A DNA stretch of 37,164 bases from Paracoccaceae bacterium (GCA_002709405.1 PAQV01000003.1:45272-82435); one strand, 5' to 3'. Numbered from the stretch's first letter, positions 14,743 to 24,013 are shown. The notes: generated by a model not told the origin, from the sequence alone. Translations and numbers: made by a program.

Positions 14743-16434
14743 TCAGCCCAGAAGACGGCGGGCGATGACCTGGGCCTGGATCTCGGCCGCGCCTTCGAAG
14801 ATGTTCAGGATCCGCGCGTCACACAGCACCCGGCTGATCTTGTATTCCAGCGCGAACCCGTTGCCCCCGTGGATCTGCAACCCGTTGTCCGCCGCGGCCC
14901 AGGCGACCCGGGCGCCCAGCAGCTTGGCCATGCCGGCCTCGACGTCGCAGCGGTGGCCGTGGTCCTTTTCATAGGCCGAGAAATAGGTCAGCTGGCGGGC
15001 AATGGTGATTTCCACCGCCATCATGGCCAACTTGTTGGCAACACGGGGAAATTCGATGAGCGACTTGCCGAATTGCTTGCGGTCCTCGGCGTATTGCATG
15101 GAAATATCCAGCGCCGATTGCGCCACCCCGATGGCCCGCGCTGCGGTCTGGATCCGGGCGGATTCAAACGTCTCCATGAGCTGCTTGAAGCCCTTGCCTT
15201 CCTCGCCCCCCAGCAGGTTTTCGCCCTTCACGTGGAAGCCGTCGAAGCCCAGCTCGTATTCCTTCATGCCCCGGTAACCCAGCACCTCGATCTCGCCGCC
15301 GGTCATGCCTTCGGTCGGGAAAGGCGCGTCGTCCGTGCCCGGCGTCTTTTCCGCCAGGAACATGGAAAGCCCTTTGTAATCAGAGGTTTCCGGGTCCGTC
15401 CGCGCCAGCAGGGTCATCACGTGCGTGCGCGCCGCATGGGTGATCCAGGTCTTGTTGCCGGTGATCTTGTAGTCGCCGTTCTCGTCCTTGACCGCCCGCG
15501 TACGCAGGCTGCCCAGGTCGGATCCGGTGTTGGGCTCGGTGAACACGGCGGTCGGCAGGATCTCTCCGCTGGCCAGTTTCGGCAGCCAGTTTTCCTTCTG
15601 CGCGTCGGTGCCCCCGGCCATGATCAGCTCGGCCGCGATTTCCGAGCGCGTGCCCAGCGATCCGACCCCGATATAGCCCCGTGACAGCTCCTCGGAGACC
15701 ACGACCATCGACGCCTTGGACAGGCCAAAACCCCCGTGCTCTTCCGGGATGGTCAGCCCGAAGACGCCCATTTCCGCAAGGTCTTCAATGACGTCCATCG
15801 GGATCAGCTCGTCCTTGAGGTGCCATTCATGCGCATGCGGTTCGACCTTGTCGACGGCATAGCGGCGGAATTGCTCGCGGATCATCTCCAGTTCTTCGTC
15901 CAGCCCCGAGGCGCCAAAGATCGTCTCGGCCTGGCGCTCGCGCATCAGCTCGACCAGCCGCATGCGGGCGGCCTGGGTGTTGCCCTGCTGGGTCAGGGTC
16001 ATGACCGCCTCGGTCATCAGCCCGCGCATATCGTTCTGGCCAAGGCCAATGTCTTGAAGACGCAGGATTTCTCCCTGGCTTATCGGGATGCCCCCGTACA
16101 TCTGCCAGAGGTATTCGCCGAAGGCGATCTGGTGCATCAGCTGCTCCATCTCGCCAAATTTCCCGTCCGCGTCCAGCTTCTCGGCCCAGGCCTGCATTTG
16201 CCGCAAGACCTGCACATAGGTCGCCAGCCAGGCAAAGCCGTGGGCCGCGGTCTGGTGCTGTTCCACCAGCTTGGCCGACACCCGGTCGCCCTCCGACACC
16301 AGCGCGCGCAGGGCCGCCCGCGCCGTGTCCAGGATCGCTTCGGCGGGCGCCACCGTGGCGCCGGTCAGGGTCAGGAGATCAGGCAGAAGCACCTGCGCTC
16401 CGGAAGTCGGGTCGATCTGTCCGTCATGAGCCAT
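14743..16434 (-). CDS. mcd: (2S)-methylsuccinyl-CoA dehydrogenase
   Basis: FAD enzyme that oxidises (2S)-methylsuccinyl-CoA to mesaconyl-CoA in the ethylmalonyl-CoA pathway for acetyl-CoA assimilation; electrons go to ETF. The protein is 563 residues, longer than ordinary acyl-CoA dehydrogenases (about 380), because of a 170-residue N-terminal helical extension (AAHGFAWLATYVQVLRQMQAWAEKL, FGEYLWQMYGGIPISQGE) typical of Mcd. The core has AVFTEPNTGSDLGSLRT (signature 1), KTWITHAARTHVMTLLART, and the C-terminal QIHGGNGFALEYKISRVLCDARI (signature 2). The ribosome site AAGGATG precedes ATG at 16434. The other pathway genes (ecm, ccr, mch) are not in the window; etfBA is at 26999-28683. Confidence 0.88.
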   Translation of the reverse strand: MAHDGQIDPTSGAQVLLPDLLTLTGATVAPAEAILDTARAALRALVSEGDRVSAKLVEQHQTAAHGFAWLATYVQVLRQMQAWAEKLDADGKFGEMEQLMHQIAFGEYLWQMYGGIPISQGEILRLQDIGLGQNDMRGLMTEAVMTLTQQGNTQAARMRLVELMRERQAETIFGASGLDEELEMIREQFRRYAVDKVEPHAHEWHLKDELIPMDVIEDLAEMGVFGLTIPEEHGGFGLSKASMVVVSEELSRGYIGVGSLGTRSEIAAELIMAGGTDAQKENWLPKLASGEILPTAVFTEPNTGSDLGSLRTRAVKDENGDYKITGNKTWITHAARTHVMTLLARTDPETSDYKGLSMFLAEKTPGTDDAPFPTEGMTGGEIEVLGYRGMKEYELGFDGFHVKGENLLGGEEGKGFKQLMETFESARIQTAARAIGVAQSALDISMQYAEDRKQFGKSLIEFPRVANKLAMMAVEITIARQLTYFSAYEKDHGHRCDVEAGMAKLLGARVAWAAADNGLQIHGGNGFALEYKISRVLCDARILNIFEGAAEIQAQVIARRLLG

Positions 16435-16580
16435 GAATCACATCCTTTTCTCGCGTCGCCCCATCTAGGACCTTCGCAGATGCAGCGCAACAAAAATTCA
16501 ACAAGTATTGCTGATCGGTTCGAAAATTGCGCGACCGATTTCTGAGGCATCCCCCCCGGCCGGGTGCTACATCGACCTGC

Positions 16581-17348
16581 ATGACAGACCTCATCCCGTT
16601 TCTGACCCCGATCCAACTTGCCCTGGCGTTCATGGTGGGCCTTGTGGCCGGAACTGTGAAGGGCCTTGTCGGCTTTGCCATGCCCATGGTCCTTGTCTCG
16701 GGCCTTAACCTCTTTCTGCCCGCGGAAATTTCCCTGGCCGGGCTGATCCTGCCGACCCTGGTGACCAACGGCATCCAGGCCCTGCGCCAGGGGGTCTCGG
16801 CGGCCTGGTCCTCGGTCAAGCGCTTCCGGCTGTTCCTGGGAATCGGCGCCGTCTTCTTGTTCTCCAGCGCTCAGCTCGTCCGCGTCCTGCCCGCCCATGT
16901 CATGCTGCTGATGATCGGCGTGCCCATCACCATCTTCGCCGCAACGCAGCTAATGGGATACCACCTGCGCCTGCGCTCACCCAGCGCGCGAACAGAGGCC
17001 ATCGTCGCCGCCTTCGCCGGCTTCATCGGCGGCTTCTCCGGCGTCTGGGGCCCGCCCACGGTTGCCTACCTGACCGCTCTCAACACGGAAAAATCCGAAC
17101 AGATGCGGGTGCAGGGGGTGATCTACGGCATGGGCGCGGTGGCCCTGACGGCCGCCCACGTGACCTCGGGCGTTCTGCGCGCGGAAACCTTACCGTTCTC
17201 CGTCGCCATGGTCATCCCCGCCGTCACCGGCCTGCTGGTCGGCCAGGCCCTGCACGACCGGATCGACCAGCAGGTCTTCCGCAAGGCCACGCTTGCAGTG
17301 CTGACCCTCGCCGGCTTCAGCCTGATCCTGCGCGGCCTCGCGGCCTGA
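16581..17348 (+). CDS. TSUP-family permease (TauE/SafE type)
   Basis: The 255-residue membrane protein has about eight hydrophobic segments in two similar halves. The first half contains GLVAGTVKGLVGFAMPMVL and the second GFIGGFSGVWGPPTVAYLTAL, the paired glycine-rich motifs of the TSUP (sulfite/organosulfonate exporter) family. The start MTDLIPFLTPIQ at 16581 is chosen because the upstream in-frame extension (from 16527) is not hydrophobic and runs towards the divergent mcd promoter. The transported compound, often an anion such as sulfite or sulfoacetate, cannot be deduced. Confidence 0.85.
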   Translation: MTDLIPFLTPIQLALAFMVGLVAGTVKGLVGFAMPMVLVSGLNLFLPAEISLAGLILPTLVTNGIQALRQGVSAAWSSVKRFRLFLGIGAVFLFSSAQLVRVLPAHVMLLMIGVPITIFAATQLMGYHLRLRSPSARTEAIVAAFAGFIGGFSGVWGPPTVAYLTALNTEKSEQMRVQGVIYGMGAVALTAAHVTSGVLRAETLPFSVAMVIPAVTGLLVGQALHDRIDQQVFRKATLAVLTLAGFSLILRGLAA

Positions 17349-17353
17349 TCCTG

Positions 17354-17415
17354 CTTCTTTCTCTTTCCAAGTACCCTGGGGGAGTCCTCTGCAAGAGGAC
17401 GGGGGCAACGCCCCC
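17354..17415 (+). repeat. Intact 62-bp intergenic repeat
   Basis: This copy starts CTTCTTTCTCTTTCC and has the two hairpins GTCCTCT-GCA-AGAGGAC (17384-17400) and GGGGGC-AAC-GCCCCC (17401-17415), followed by TTAAAA. It begins six bases after the permease stop and shows the pre-insertion form of the repeat split at 1058/3714. Its place after a gene suggests a role in transcription termination or mRNA 3' protection. Confidence 0.85.
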
Positions 17416-17442
17416 TTAAAACCAGACATGGGCAAACAGAAA

Positions 17443-17462
17443 TGGGCGCCCGAAGGCGCCCA
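17443..17462 (-). terminator. pckA terminator with UUCG loop
   Basis: The 8-bp perfect stem TGGGCGCC / GGCGCCCA has, on the minus strand, the loop TTCG, an extra-stable tetraloop in RNA, followed by TTTCTGTTT. It lies 24 bp past the pckA stop and should end transcription of that gene. Confidence 0.75.
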
Positions 17463-17486
17463 CATCTTTCCATCTTTTCAAAGGCT

Positions 17487-19085
17487 TCAGCCGATGGCCG
17501 CCGCTTTGACATCGTCATCGATGAACGGCACGTATTGCTCGAAATTGTCGGCAAACATCTGCACCAGCTTGGCCGCCTGCGCGTCGTAGCCTTCGGGGTT
17601 GCCCCAGGTCCGGCGCGGGTCCAGCAGCAGGTCCGGCACGCCTGGCACGGACACCGGCACTTCAAAGCCGAAGTTCGGATCCTTGCGGAACGTCACCTTG
17701 CCCAGCGACCCGTCCAGGGCGGCTGTCAGCAGCGCCCGGGTCGACTTGATCGGCATCCGCGAACCGGTGCCGTAGGCCCCGCCGGTCCAGCCGGTGTTCA
17801 CCAGCCAGCAGGTCGCGCCGTGCTGGGCGATCTTCTCGCGCAGCAGGTTGCCATAGACTTCCGGGCGACGCGGCATGAAGGGCGCGCCGAAGCAGGTCGA
17901 GAACGTCGGCTGAGGCTCGGTCACACCCCGCTCGGTCCCGGCCACCTTGGCGGTAAAGCCCGACAGGAAGTGGTACATCGCCTGCGCCGGCGTCAGCCGC
18001 GCGATCGGGGGCAGCACCCCGAAGGCATCGCAGGTCAGCATGATGACGTTCTTCGGATGCCCGCCCAGACCCGTCGACGACGCGTTCGAGATATAATTCA
18101 GCGGGTAGGCGCACCGCATGTTGGCGGTCAGGCTGTCGTCCTCGAAATCAAGCTCCTTGGTCTCCTCGTCGAAGACCATGTTCTCGATCACCGTGCCGAA
18201 TTTCTCTGTCGTGGCATAGATTTCCGGTTCGGCCTCGGGGTTCAGGCTGATCGTCTTGGCATAGCAGCCGCCTTCGAAGTTGAAGGTGCCCCGGTCCGAC
18301 CAGCCGTGCTCGTCGTCGCCCAGCAGGATGCGATCCGGATCGGCCGACAGGGTCGTCTTGCCGGTGCCCGACAGGCCGAAGAACACCGCCGTGTCGACCG
18401 GGTTGCCGGGCGCATGGTTGGCCGAGCAATGCATCGGCATGATGCCCTTTTCCGGCAGCAGGTAGTTCAGCAGCGTGAAGATCGACTTCTTGTTTTCACC
18501 GGCATATTCGGTGTTGCCGATCAGGATGAGCTTCTTTTCGAAGTTCATCGCGATCACGGTCTCGCTCTTGCAGCCGTGCTTGGCCGGATCGGCCTTGAAC
18601 GACGGGCAGTTGATGACCGTGAAATCGGCGGTGTAGTCGTCCAGATCCTCGCGGTCCGGGCGACGCAGCATGTGGCGGATGAACAGGCTGTGCCAGGCCA
18701 GCTCGGTGATCATCCGGGCGTTGATCGATTGCGTCGGATCGGCGCCACCGACCAGGTCCTGCACGAAATAGTCGCGGCCCTTCATGTGCTCGATCATATC
18801 GGCGTGCAGCGCGTCAAAGGCCTCGGGGGCCATTTCGGCGTTGTTTTCCCACCAGATATTGTCGGCGATGTCAGGTGTCTTGACGATGTGCTTGTCCTTG
18901 GGCGACCGGCCGGTGAACGTACCGGTTGTCACCAGAAGAGCGCCACCGCGGCCGAGCGTGCCTTCCCCCCGCTTGAGAGCGATTTCAACGAGATCGGACT
19001 CAATGAGGTTGTAATAGACGGCGCCCAGCCCCTCGATCCCTTGATCTTCGAGGCGAAACTGCGGGTTGACCCGTCCCATTGTCAT
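17487..19085 (-). CDS. pckA: Phosphoenolpyruvate carboxykinase (ATP)
   Basis: The enzyme converts oxaloacetate and ATP to phosphoenolpyruvate, CO2 and ADP, the entry of gluconeogenesis from C4 acids. The 532-residue length is standard. Visible are [12 protein letters not shown] (substrate-binding Arg), the P-loop GLSGTGKT (237-244), the following [14 protein letters not shown] with metal-binding Asp, and [14 protein letters not shown] at 19085 has AGGAG upstream; longer in-frame starts lack support. It is divergent from chvI, an arrangement kept in many alphaproteobacteria, in which ChvI controls pckA expression. That regulation is known in rhizobia and Agrobacterium and only inferred here. 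Confidence 0.97.
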   Translation of the reverse strand: MTMGRVNPQFRLEDQGIEGLGAVYYNLIESDLVEIALKRGEGTLGRGGALLVTTGTFTGRSPKDKHIVKTPDIADNIWWENNAEMAPEAFDALHADMIEHMKGRDYFVQDLVGGADPTQSINARMITELAWHSLFIRHMLRRPDREDLDDYTADFTVINCPSFKADPAKHGCKSETVIAMNFEKKLILIGNTEYAGENKKSIFTLLNYLLPEKGIMPMHCSANHAPGNPVDTAVFFGLSGTGKTTLSADPDRILLGDDEHGWSDRGTFNFEGGCYAKTISLNPEAEPEIYATTEKFGTVIENMVFDEETKELDFEDDSLTANMRCAYPLNYISNASSTGLGGHPKNVIMLTCDAFGVLPPIARLTPAQAMYHFLSGFTAKVAGTERGVTEPQPTFSTCFGAPFMPRRPEVYGNLLREKIAQHGATCWLVNTGWTGGAYGTGSRMPIKSTRALLTAALDGSLGKVTFRKDPNFGFEVPVSVPGVPDLLLDPRRTWGNPEGYDAQAAKLVQMFADNFEQYVPFIDDDVKAAAIG

Positions 19086-19498
19086 GCGTGTGTCTCCTGT
19101 GTCCGACGTAAGCCAGTCGAAAAAAATCTCGCCAAATTGGGCGGTTGTGCCAATCAATGAAGATGACAGAAGCGGTCATAACACGAGCCTGTCAGAGATG
19201 AACAGCGCCCCAGGGGCAGGTTAGCGCCATCACGGCATGCTTTAGCGCAACCATCTTTCGCGACCCCCGAAATGGCCCCCCGAACGGCCCGTTTCGGGGC
19301 CCTGAACGGGGCGGTTCGACCGGTGGGATCCCGCCGCCGGCGCGGGCGATCTGTGCCCGTTCAGCATCTGATAAGGGTTTTTTGGCCAAATCGAGGGGGT
19401 AGGGGGCGTGATTCGCACATTGTGATTGATTCGTCGAAGATTGCGCGGCCATAATGCAAGAAAAAGAACAGATATGAGCAGTTGAAGGGTATCCCCGC
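19086..19498. promoter_or_regulatory. 413-bp divergent control region pckA / chvI
   Basis: No gene is seen here. The region must contain promoters for both directions and, if the regulation known elsewhere holds, ChvI sites near pckA. It holds a hairpin with 8-bp arms CCCCGAAA / TTTCGGGG (19265-19272 and 19292-19299) and a purine-rich run around 19391-19407. No repeated motif was clear enough to call an operator. Confidence 0.5.
19426..19455 (+). promoter_or_regulatory. Candidate promoter of chvI
   Basis: TTGATT at 19426-19431 and CATAAT at 19450-19455 are separated by 18 bases, placing the transcript start near 19462 and a leader of about 37 bases before the chvI ATG at 19499. Confidence 0.45.
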
Positions 19499-20200
19499 AT
19501 GTCGAAGATCGCTCTGGTCGATGACGACAGGAACATTCTGACGTCCGTGTCCATGACACTGGAAGCCGAGGGCTTCGAGGTCGAAACCTATAATGATGGC
19601 CAGGCCGCCCTGGATGCGTTCAACAAGAAACTGCCCGACATGGCCGTGCTCGACATCAAGATGCCGCGCATGGACGGGATGGACCTGCTGCAGCGGCTGC
19701 GCCAGAAAACGACGATGCCGGTGATCTTCCTGACCTCAAAGGACGATGAAATCGACGAGGTCCTGGGCCTGCGCATGGGGGCGGACGACTACGTCAAGAA
19801 GCCGTTTTCGCAGCGTCTTCTGGTCGAACGGATCCGCGCGCTGCTGCGCCGCCAGGATGCCGTGGCCGGCGATGCCACCGGCGAGGGGCCCGAGGCCAAG
19901 GTGATGGAACGCGGCCACCTGCGGATGGATCCGCTGCGTCATGCGGTGACCTGGAAGGGCAACGACGTGTCGCTGACGGTGACGGAATTCCTGCTGCTTC
20001 AGGCGCTGGCCCAACGGCCCGGCTTCGTCAAAAGCCGCGACCAGCTGATGGACGTGGCCTATGATGACCAGGTCTATGTCGACGACCGGACCATCGACAG
20101 CCACATCAAGCGCCTGCGCAAGAAAATGCGGACCGCCGATCCTGACTTCTCGGCGATCGAGACGCTGTATGGAATCGGCTACCGCTACAACGAAGAATAA
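19499..20200 (+). CDS. chvI: Response regulator ChvI (OmpR family)
   Basis: The 233-residue DNA-binding response regulator has a receiver domain with the acidic pocket VDDD, phospho-acceptor Asp52 ([11 protein letters not shown]), the conserved Thr/Lys switch residues (FLTSKDD, VKKPF) and a C-terminal winged helix ([41 protein letters not shown]). It pairs with ChvG encoded nine bases downstream. In related bacteria ChvI/ChvG (ExoS) answers to acid and envelope stress and affects pckA and cell-surface genes. The gene opens the chvI-chvG-hprK-rapZ-EIIA-HPr series. Confidence 0.95.
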   Translation: MSKIALVDDDRNILTSVSMTLEAEGFEVETYNDGQAALDAFNKKLPDMAVLDIKMPRMDGMDLLQRLRQKTTMPVIFLTSKDDEIDEVLGLRMGADDYVKKPFSQRLLVERIRALLRRQDAVAGDATGEGPEAKVMERGHLRMDPLRHAVTWKGNDVSLTVTEFLLLQALAQRPGFVKSRDQLMDVAYDDQVYVDDRTIDSHIKRLRKKMRTADPDFSAIETLYGIGYRYNEE

Positions 20201-20209
20201 TCCGGTCCG

Positions 20210-21949
20210 ATGAGCTTTGCCGACAGGGCCCTGATGCGCGAGACCTCCCGCGAGCTTACCCCGGCACACCGCGTTGGCGACGTGGTGCTGGGCGACGACT
20301 GGGTTGCGCCCGAGACATCGGCCGAACGTGAAATGCGCGACAAGCGGGCGCGGCGCGGGCCGTTTTCTCTGCGCTCGTCGCCGCTGACGCGCAAGATCAT
20401 CACCTTCAACCTGATCGCCCTGACGATCCTGTTCGCGGGGATCTTGTACCTCAACGCGTCCAAGAACGACCTGGTCCGGCAGCGGGCCAATTCGCTGGTG
20501 GGCGAGGCGCAGCTGATCGCCGACGTGTTCGAGGCGCAATTGCCCGAGGGCACCGCCGCCACCCTGGCGGATGGCCTCGCGCAGCCGGTGCAGACGACGC
20601 TGGACCGGCTGAGCCTGCGTAACGGGCTGACGGTCTATGTCTTTGATGCCGACGAGGCCCTGGTGGGCAACGTGTTCGGAGCCGATCAAAGCCTGGCGCT
20701 GACCGCGCTGGCGCCCGAACAGCGCATCCGCACACCGCTGAGCGATGCCCTGGGCGCCGTCGGGTCGGCGGTTTCGGGGGTCCTGTCACCCTCGCCATCC
20801 ACGCCGGTCCCGTCGCTGGAGGAACAGCTGCGGTCGATGATCCCGCTGGCCGCAGGCAAGGCCACGCGCGTGCGCTCGGGCATCGACACGGCCGGCGGCA
20901 CGGTCTTTTCGGCCGTCACCCCGATCCTGCAGGGCGACGAGGTGGTCGGCGTCGTGGCCGCCGCCAGCCCATCGGGTGAGATCGACACGCTGGTGCGGGG
21001 CGAACGCGAACGGGTGCTGCAATTGTTCCTGGTGGCCACGCTGGTGTCCGTCGGGCTGAGCCTGGTGCTCGCCTCGACCATCGCCAACCCGATCTCGGAC
21101 CTGGCCGCCGCGGCGGAGCTGGGCCGCGACCGGAATGCGCGGCGGATGAACCCCGGCCGGATCCGCATCCCCGATCTGACCGCGCGCCCGGATGAAATCG
21201 GGCGGCTGTCGGGGGCGCTGCGCGGGATGGTGACCGCGCTGTACAACCGGATCGACAGCAACGAACAATTCGCCGCCGACGTGGCGCATGAAATCAAGAA
21301 CCCGCTGGCCTCGCTGCGGTCGGCCGTGGGGACGCTGCGGCTGGTGAAGAAGGAAGAACAGCGCAACAAGCTGCTGGACGTGATAGAACATGACGTGCGG
21401 CGGCTGGACCGGCTGGTCAGCGACATTTCCAACGCCTCGCGGCTCGACAGCGAGCTGGTCAAGGAAGAGGAAGAGGCTTTCGACCTGGTGCGGATGCTGG
21501 ACAACCTCAACCAGTACCTGGGCGAGGACGCGCGGTCGAAGGGGATCGACTATATCTCGGACATGCCGCGCGATCCGATCACCGTGCAGGGGCTGGAGGC
21601 GCGGCTGGCGCAGGTCTTCGTCAACCTGATCACCAACGCCATTTCCTTCTGCGAGGACGGCGATGCGATCCGGGTCTGGGCGCGCAAGCGCGAGAACCGG
21701 GTGCTGATCGTGGTCGAAGACACCGGACCGGGGATCCCCGACGAGGCCCTGACCAAGATCTTCAAGCGGTTCTATTCGCAACGGCCGCAGGAGCATTTCG
21801 GGAACAATTCCGGCCTGGGTCTGGCGATTTCGAAACAAATCATCGAGGCGCATGGCGGCGTGATCTGGGCCGAGAACATTCGCCCGACCGAGGCGGACCT
21901 GACCTCTGAACCGCTGGGCGCGCGCTTTGTCGTGGGCCTGCCGGTCTGA
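20210..21949 (+). CDS. chvG: Sensor histidine kinase ChvG
   Basis: The 579-residue membrane kinase has a cytoplasmic N-terminus of about 60 residues, TM1 (63-82), a periplasmic sensor part (about 85-268), TM2 (about 270-292), a HAMP-like linker (ANPISDLAAAAELG), the dimerisation box FAADVAHEIKNPLASLRSA with phospho-acceptor His360, and an ATPase domain with an N box (FVNLITNAISFC), G1 DTGPGIP, F box (FKRFYSQRP) and G2 GLGLAISKQI. It phosphorylates ChvI. In other alphaproteobacteria the periplasmic protein ExoR inhibits it; no exoR is in this window. Confidence 0.95.
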   Translation: MSFADRALMRETSRELTPAHRVGDVVLGDDWVAPETSAEREMRDKRARRGPFSLRSSPLTRKIITFNLIALTILFAGILYLNASKNDLVRQRANSLVGEAQLIADVFEAQLPEGTAATLADGLAQPVQTTLDRLSLRNGLTVYVFDADEALVGNVFGADQSLALTALAPEQRIRTPLSDALGAVGSAVSGVLSPSPSTPVPSLEEQLRSMIPLAAGKATRVRSGIDTAGGTVFSAVTPILQGDEVVGVVAAASPSGEIDTLVRGERERVLQLFLVATLVSVGLSLVLASTIANPISDLAAAAELGRDRNARRMNPGRIRIPDLTARPDEIGRLSGALRGMVTALYNRIDSNEQFAADVAHEIKNPLASLRSAVGTLRLVKKEEQRNKLLDVIEHDVRRLDRLVSDISNASRLDSELVKEEEEAFDLVRMLDNLNQYLGEDARSKGIDYISDMPRDPITVQGLEARLAQVFVNLITNAISFCEDGDAIRVWARKRENRVLIVVEDTGPGIPDEALTKIFKRFYSQRPQEHFGNNSGLGLAISKQIIEAHGGVIWAENIRPTEADLTSEPLGARFVVGLPV

Positions 21950-21957
21950 CAGCTGAC

Positions 21958-22407
21958 ATGGCCGGAGGCGCGGCGGGGGGCGAAGGCTCCGAGATCGTGC
22001 ATGCCAGCTGTGTGACCGTGGAGGGGCGGGCACTTCTGATCAGGGGGCGGTCGGGCAGCGGCAAGTCGACCCTGGCGCTGCAGTTGATGGCGTTCGGGGC
22101 AGAGCTGGTGGCGGACGACAGGGTCCGGTTGATCTCTTGCCCCGAAGGGGTGACGGCCCATCCGGCACCCAACCTGGGCGGTCTGATCGAGGCCCGGGGG
22201 GTCGGGATCTTGCGGGCGGCGCCCGTGGCGGGCGTTGGGGTCACCTGTGTCGTCGACCTGGACCAGGTGGAGCCCGACAGGCTGCCGCATGGGCGCAGGA
22301 CCCGGCTGCTGGGACAATCGGTAACCTTGCTCTACCGTGTGGATGCCCCACATTTTGCCCCAGCCCTAATCCAGTATCTCAAAGCCGGACGCCAAGACCC
22401 GTCATGA
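21958..22407 (+). CDS. hprK: HPr kinase/phosphorylase, short alphaproteobacterial form
   Basis: The 149-residue protein carries only the C-terminal kinase part of HprK: Walker A GRSGSGKS (30-37), VADDRVRLI (catalytic acidic pair region) and ARGVGILR, close to the 'signature' region. The longer two-domain HprK of Firmicutes has about 310 residues, so this is the truncated type normal in this class. It phosphorylates Ser46 of HPr. It starts eight bases after chvG and overlaps rapZ by four bases (ATGA), which suggests coupled translation. Confidence 0.92.
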   Translation: MAGGAAGGEGSEIVHASCVTVEGRALLIRGRSGSGKSTLALQLMAFGAELVADDRVRLISCPEGVTAHPAPNLGGLIEARGVGILRAAPVAGVGVTCVVDLDQVEPDRLPHGRRTRLLGQSVTLLYRVDAPHFAPALIQYLKAGRQDPS

Positions 22408-23336
22408 CACCCCAGGACGACGCCCCCACCGACACGGGTCCCGAGCCGGGACCACTGGCGCAGACCACCCAGCTTGTCCTGGTCACCGGCCCGTCCGGGG
22501 CCGGGCGGTCGACGGCGATCCGCGTGCTGGAGGACAACGGGTTCGAGACCATCGACAACCTGCCGCTGGGCCTGGTGCCCCGCGTGCTGGACGGGCCGGC
22601 CCATGACCGGCCGCTGGCCCTGGGCGTGGATGCGCGCAACCGTGATTTCACCGCCTCGTCGCTGCTGATGACGATCTCGATGCTGCGGGCGCGGGCCGAT
22701 GTCGCGATGACGGTCCTGTACCTCGACTGCCGGCCCGACGTGCTGCTGCGCCGCTATTCCGAGACCCGGCGGCGCCACCCGCTTGCCCCGGCCGAGAACC
22801 CCGAGACCGGCATCGCGCGCGAGCTGGACCTGCTGGCCTCGGTCCGCGATCAGGCCGACCTGACATTCGACACGTCGGATCTGAACGTCCACCAACTGAG
22901 GGCCGAGATTGAAAAGGCCCTGGCCCCCGGCGGCGCGCGCTCGCTGGCGGTGACGGTGCATTCGTTTTCCTACAAGCGCGGGTTGCCGGTGGGCATCGAC
23001 ATGGCCCTGGATTGCCGCTTTCTGCGCAATCCCTACTGGGAGCCCGCCCTGCGCAGCCTTGACGGGCGTGATCCCCGCGTGGCGGCCCATGTCTCGGCCG
23101 ATCCGCGCTTCGCGGCGTTCCACGCGAAAGTGCTGGATCTGACACGGTTTTTGCTGCCGGCCCATGTCGAGGAGGGCAAGTCGCATTTTTCCATCGCATT
23201 CGGCTGTACCGGAGGGCAACATCGGTCGGTGATGATGGCCGAATCCGTGGGCGCAACGCTTGCGGAAGACGGGTGGCAGGTGTCAATTAGGCACCGCGAG
23301 CTTGAACGCCAGTCGGGGAAAGTGAGACCGGGTTGA
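22404..23336 (+). CDS. rapZ: RNase adapter RapZ (YvcJ/YhbJ family nucleotide-binding protein)
   Basis: The 310-residue GTP/ATP-binding protein has Walker A GPSGAGRS (29-36) and a Walker B-like LYLDCRPD, and ends with the conserved block VHSFSYKRGLPVGIDMALDCRFLRNPYW ... HFSIAFGCTGGQHRSV. In E. coli RapZ directs RNase E to the GlmZ RNA; in alphaproteobacteria that RNA system is not established, and the role may differ. It sits between hprK and the EIIA gene with overlaps at both ends (ATGA and TTGA). Confidence 0.93.
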   Translation: MTPQDDAPTDTGPEPGPLAQTTQLVLVTGPSGAGRSTAIRVLEDNGFETIDNLPLGLVPRVLDGPAHDRPLALGVDARNRDFTASSLLMTISMLRARADVAMTVLYLDCRPDVLLRRYSETRRRHPLAPAENPETGIARELDLLASVRDQADLTFDTSDLNVHQLRAEIEKALAPGGARSLAVTVHSFSYKRGLPVGIDMALDCRFLRNPYWEPALRSLDGRDPRVAAHVSADPRFAAFHAKVLDLTRFLLPAHVEEGKSHFSIAFGCTGGQHRSVMMAESVGATLAEDGWQVSIRHRELERQSGKVRPG

Positions 23337-23725
23337 TCGGAATCGTGATCGTGGCACATGGGGGGCTGGCCAGGGAATACCTGGCCGCGCTTGAACATGT
23401 GATCGGGTCCCAGGACGGGATCCGGGCGATCTCGATCGAGCCCGACCACGACCGCGAGGCCAAGCAGCGCGAGATCTGTGCCGCCGCCGATGCGGTGGAC
23501 GATGGCAGCGGGGTGGTGGTGGTCACCGACCTCTTCGGCGGATCTCCGTCGAATCTTTCGCTGAGCGCATGCCGGGTCCGCGACAGGCGCATCCTTTACG
23601 GGGCGAATCTGCCGATGCTGCTGAAACTGGCGAAAAGCCGCCACATCTCTGTGCAGGATGCCGTGCGCGGTGCCATGGAAGCCGGGCGCAAGTACATCAA
23701 CACGCAGAATATTTGCCAGGAATAA
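23333..23725 (+). CDS. PTS EIIA component, mannose type
   Basis: The 130-residue protein IGIVIVAHGGLAREYLAALEHVIG has the active His9 in VAHGG, which accepts phosphate from HPr, and the later VVVVTDLFGGSPSNLSL typical of EIIA-Man. No sugar permease (EIIB/C/D) is encoded nearby, so it likely belongs to a regulatory PTS. The start is TTG at 23333, overlapping the rapZ stop (TTGA); this rare start may keep its level low relative to HPr. It is 18 bp upstream of the HPr gene. Confidence 0.92.
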   Translation: MIGIVIVAHGGLAREYLAALEHVIGSQDGIRAISIEPDHDREAKQREICAAADAVDDGSGVVVVTDLFGGSPSNLSLSACRVRDRRILYGANLPMLLKLAKSRHISVQDAVRGAMEAGRKYINTQNICQE

Positions 23726-23743
23726 CAGGGAATCGGCCGGCTT

Positions 23744-24013
23744 ATGACCCGACGCACGCTGGAAATCGTGAACGAAAAGGGCCTGCATGCGCGGGCTTCG
23801 GCCAAGCTGGTGGAACTGGTCGAGCGCCATGACGCTACGGCCGAGGTGTCGCGGGATGGCTTGTCTGCATCAGGTGACAGTATTATGGGTCTTTTGATGT
23901 TGGCAGCGTCCAAGGGAACGACTATTGACGTCGAAACGTCCGGACCTGACGCCGACAAGTTGGCCGAAGCGCTCGCTGCGCTGGTGGCGGACAAGTTCGG
24001 AGAAGGGTACTGA
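23744..24013 (+). CDS. ptsH: Phosphocarrier protein HPr
   Basis: The 89-residue HPr has the phospho-acceptor His15 in NEKGLHARASAKL and the regulatory Ser46 in SGDSIMGLLMLAASKG, the residue that HprK phosphorylates. Both sites are intact, so the HprK-HPr-EIIA relay encoded here can work in principle. Enzyme I, which feeds the relay from phosphoenolpyruvate, is not in the window. PEP is the product of pckA across the divergent region, an appealing but unproven link. Confidence 0.95.
   Translation: MTRRTLEIVNEKGLHARASAKLVELVERHDATAEVSRDGLSASGDSIMGLLMLAASKGTTIDVETSGPDADKLAEALAALVADKFGEGY

Noticed and set aside
17442-19160. Plus-strand frame of 572 residues
   Set aside because: It is antisense to pckA, rich in Arg, Gly and His as shadow frames are in GC-rich DNA, and resembles nothing.
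19086-19250. Sigma54 promoter before pckA (TGGCAC on the minus strand)
   Set aside because: The TGGCAC block is not followed by a TTGC-type element at the required distance.
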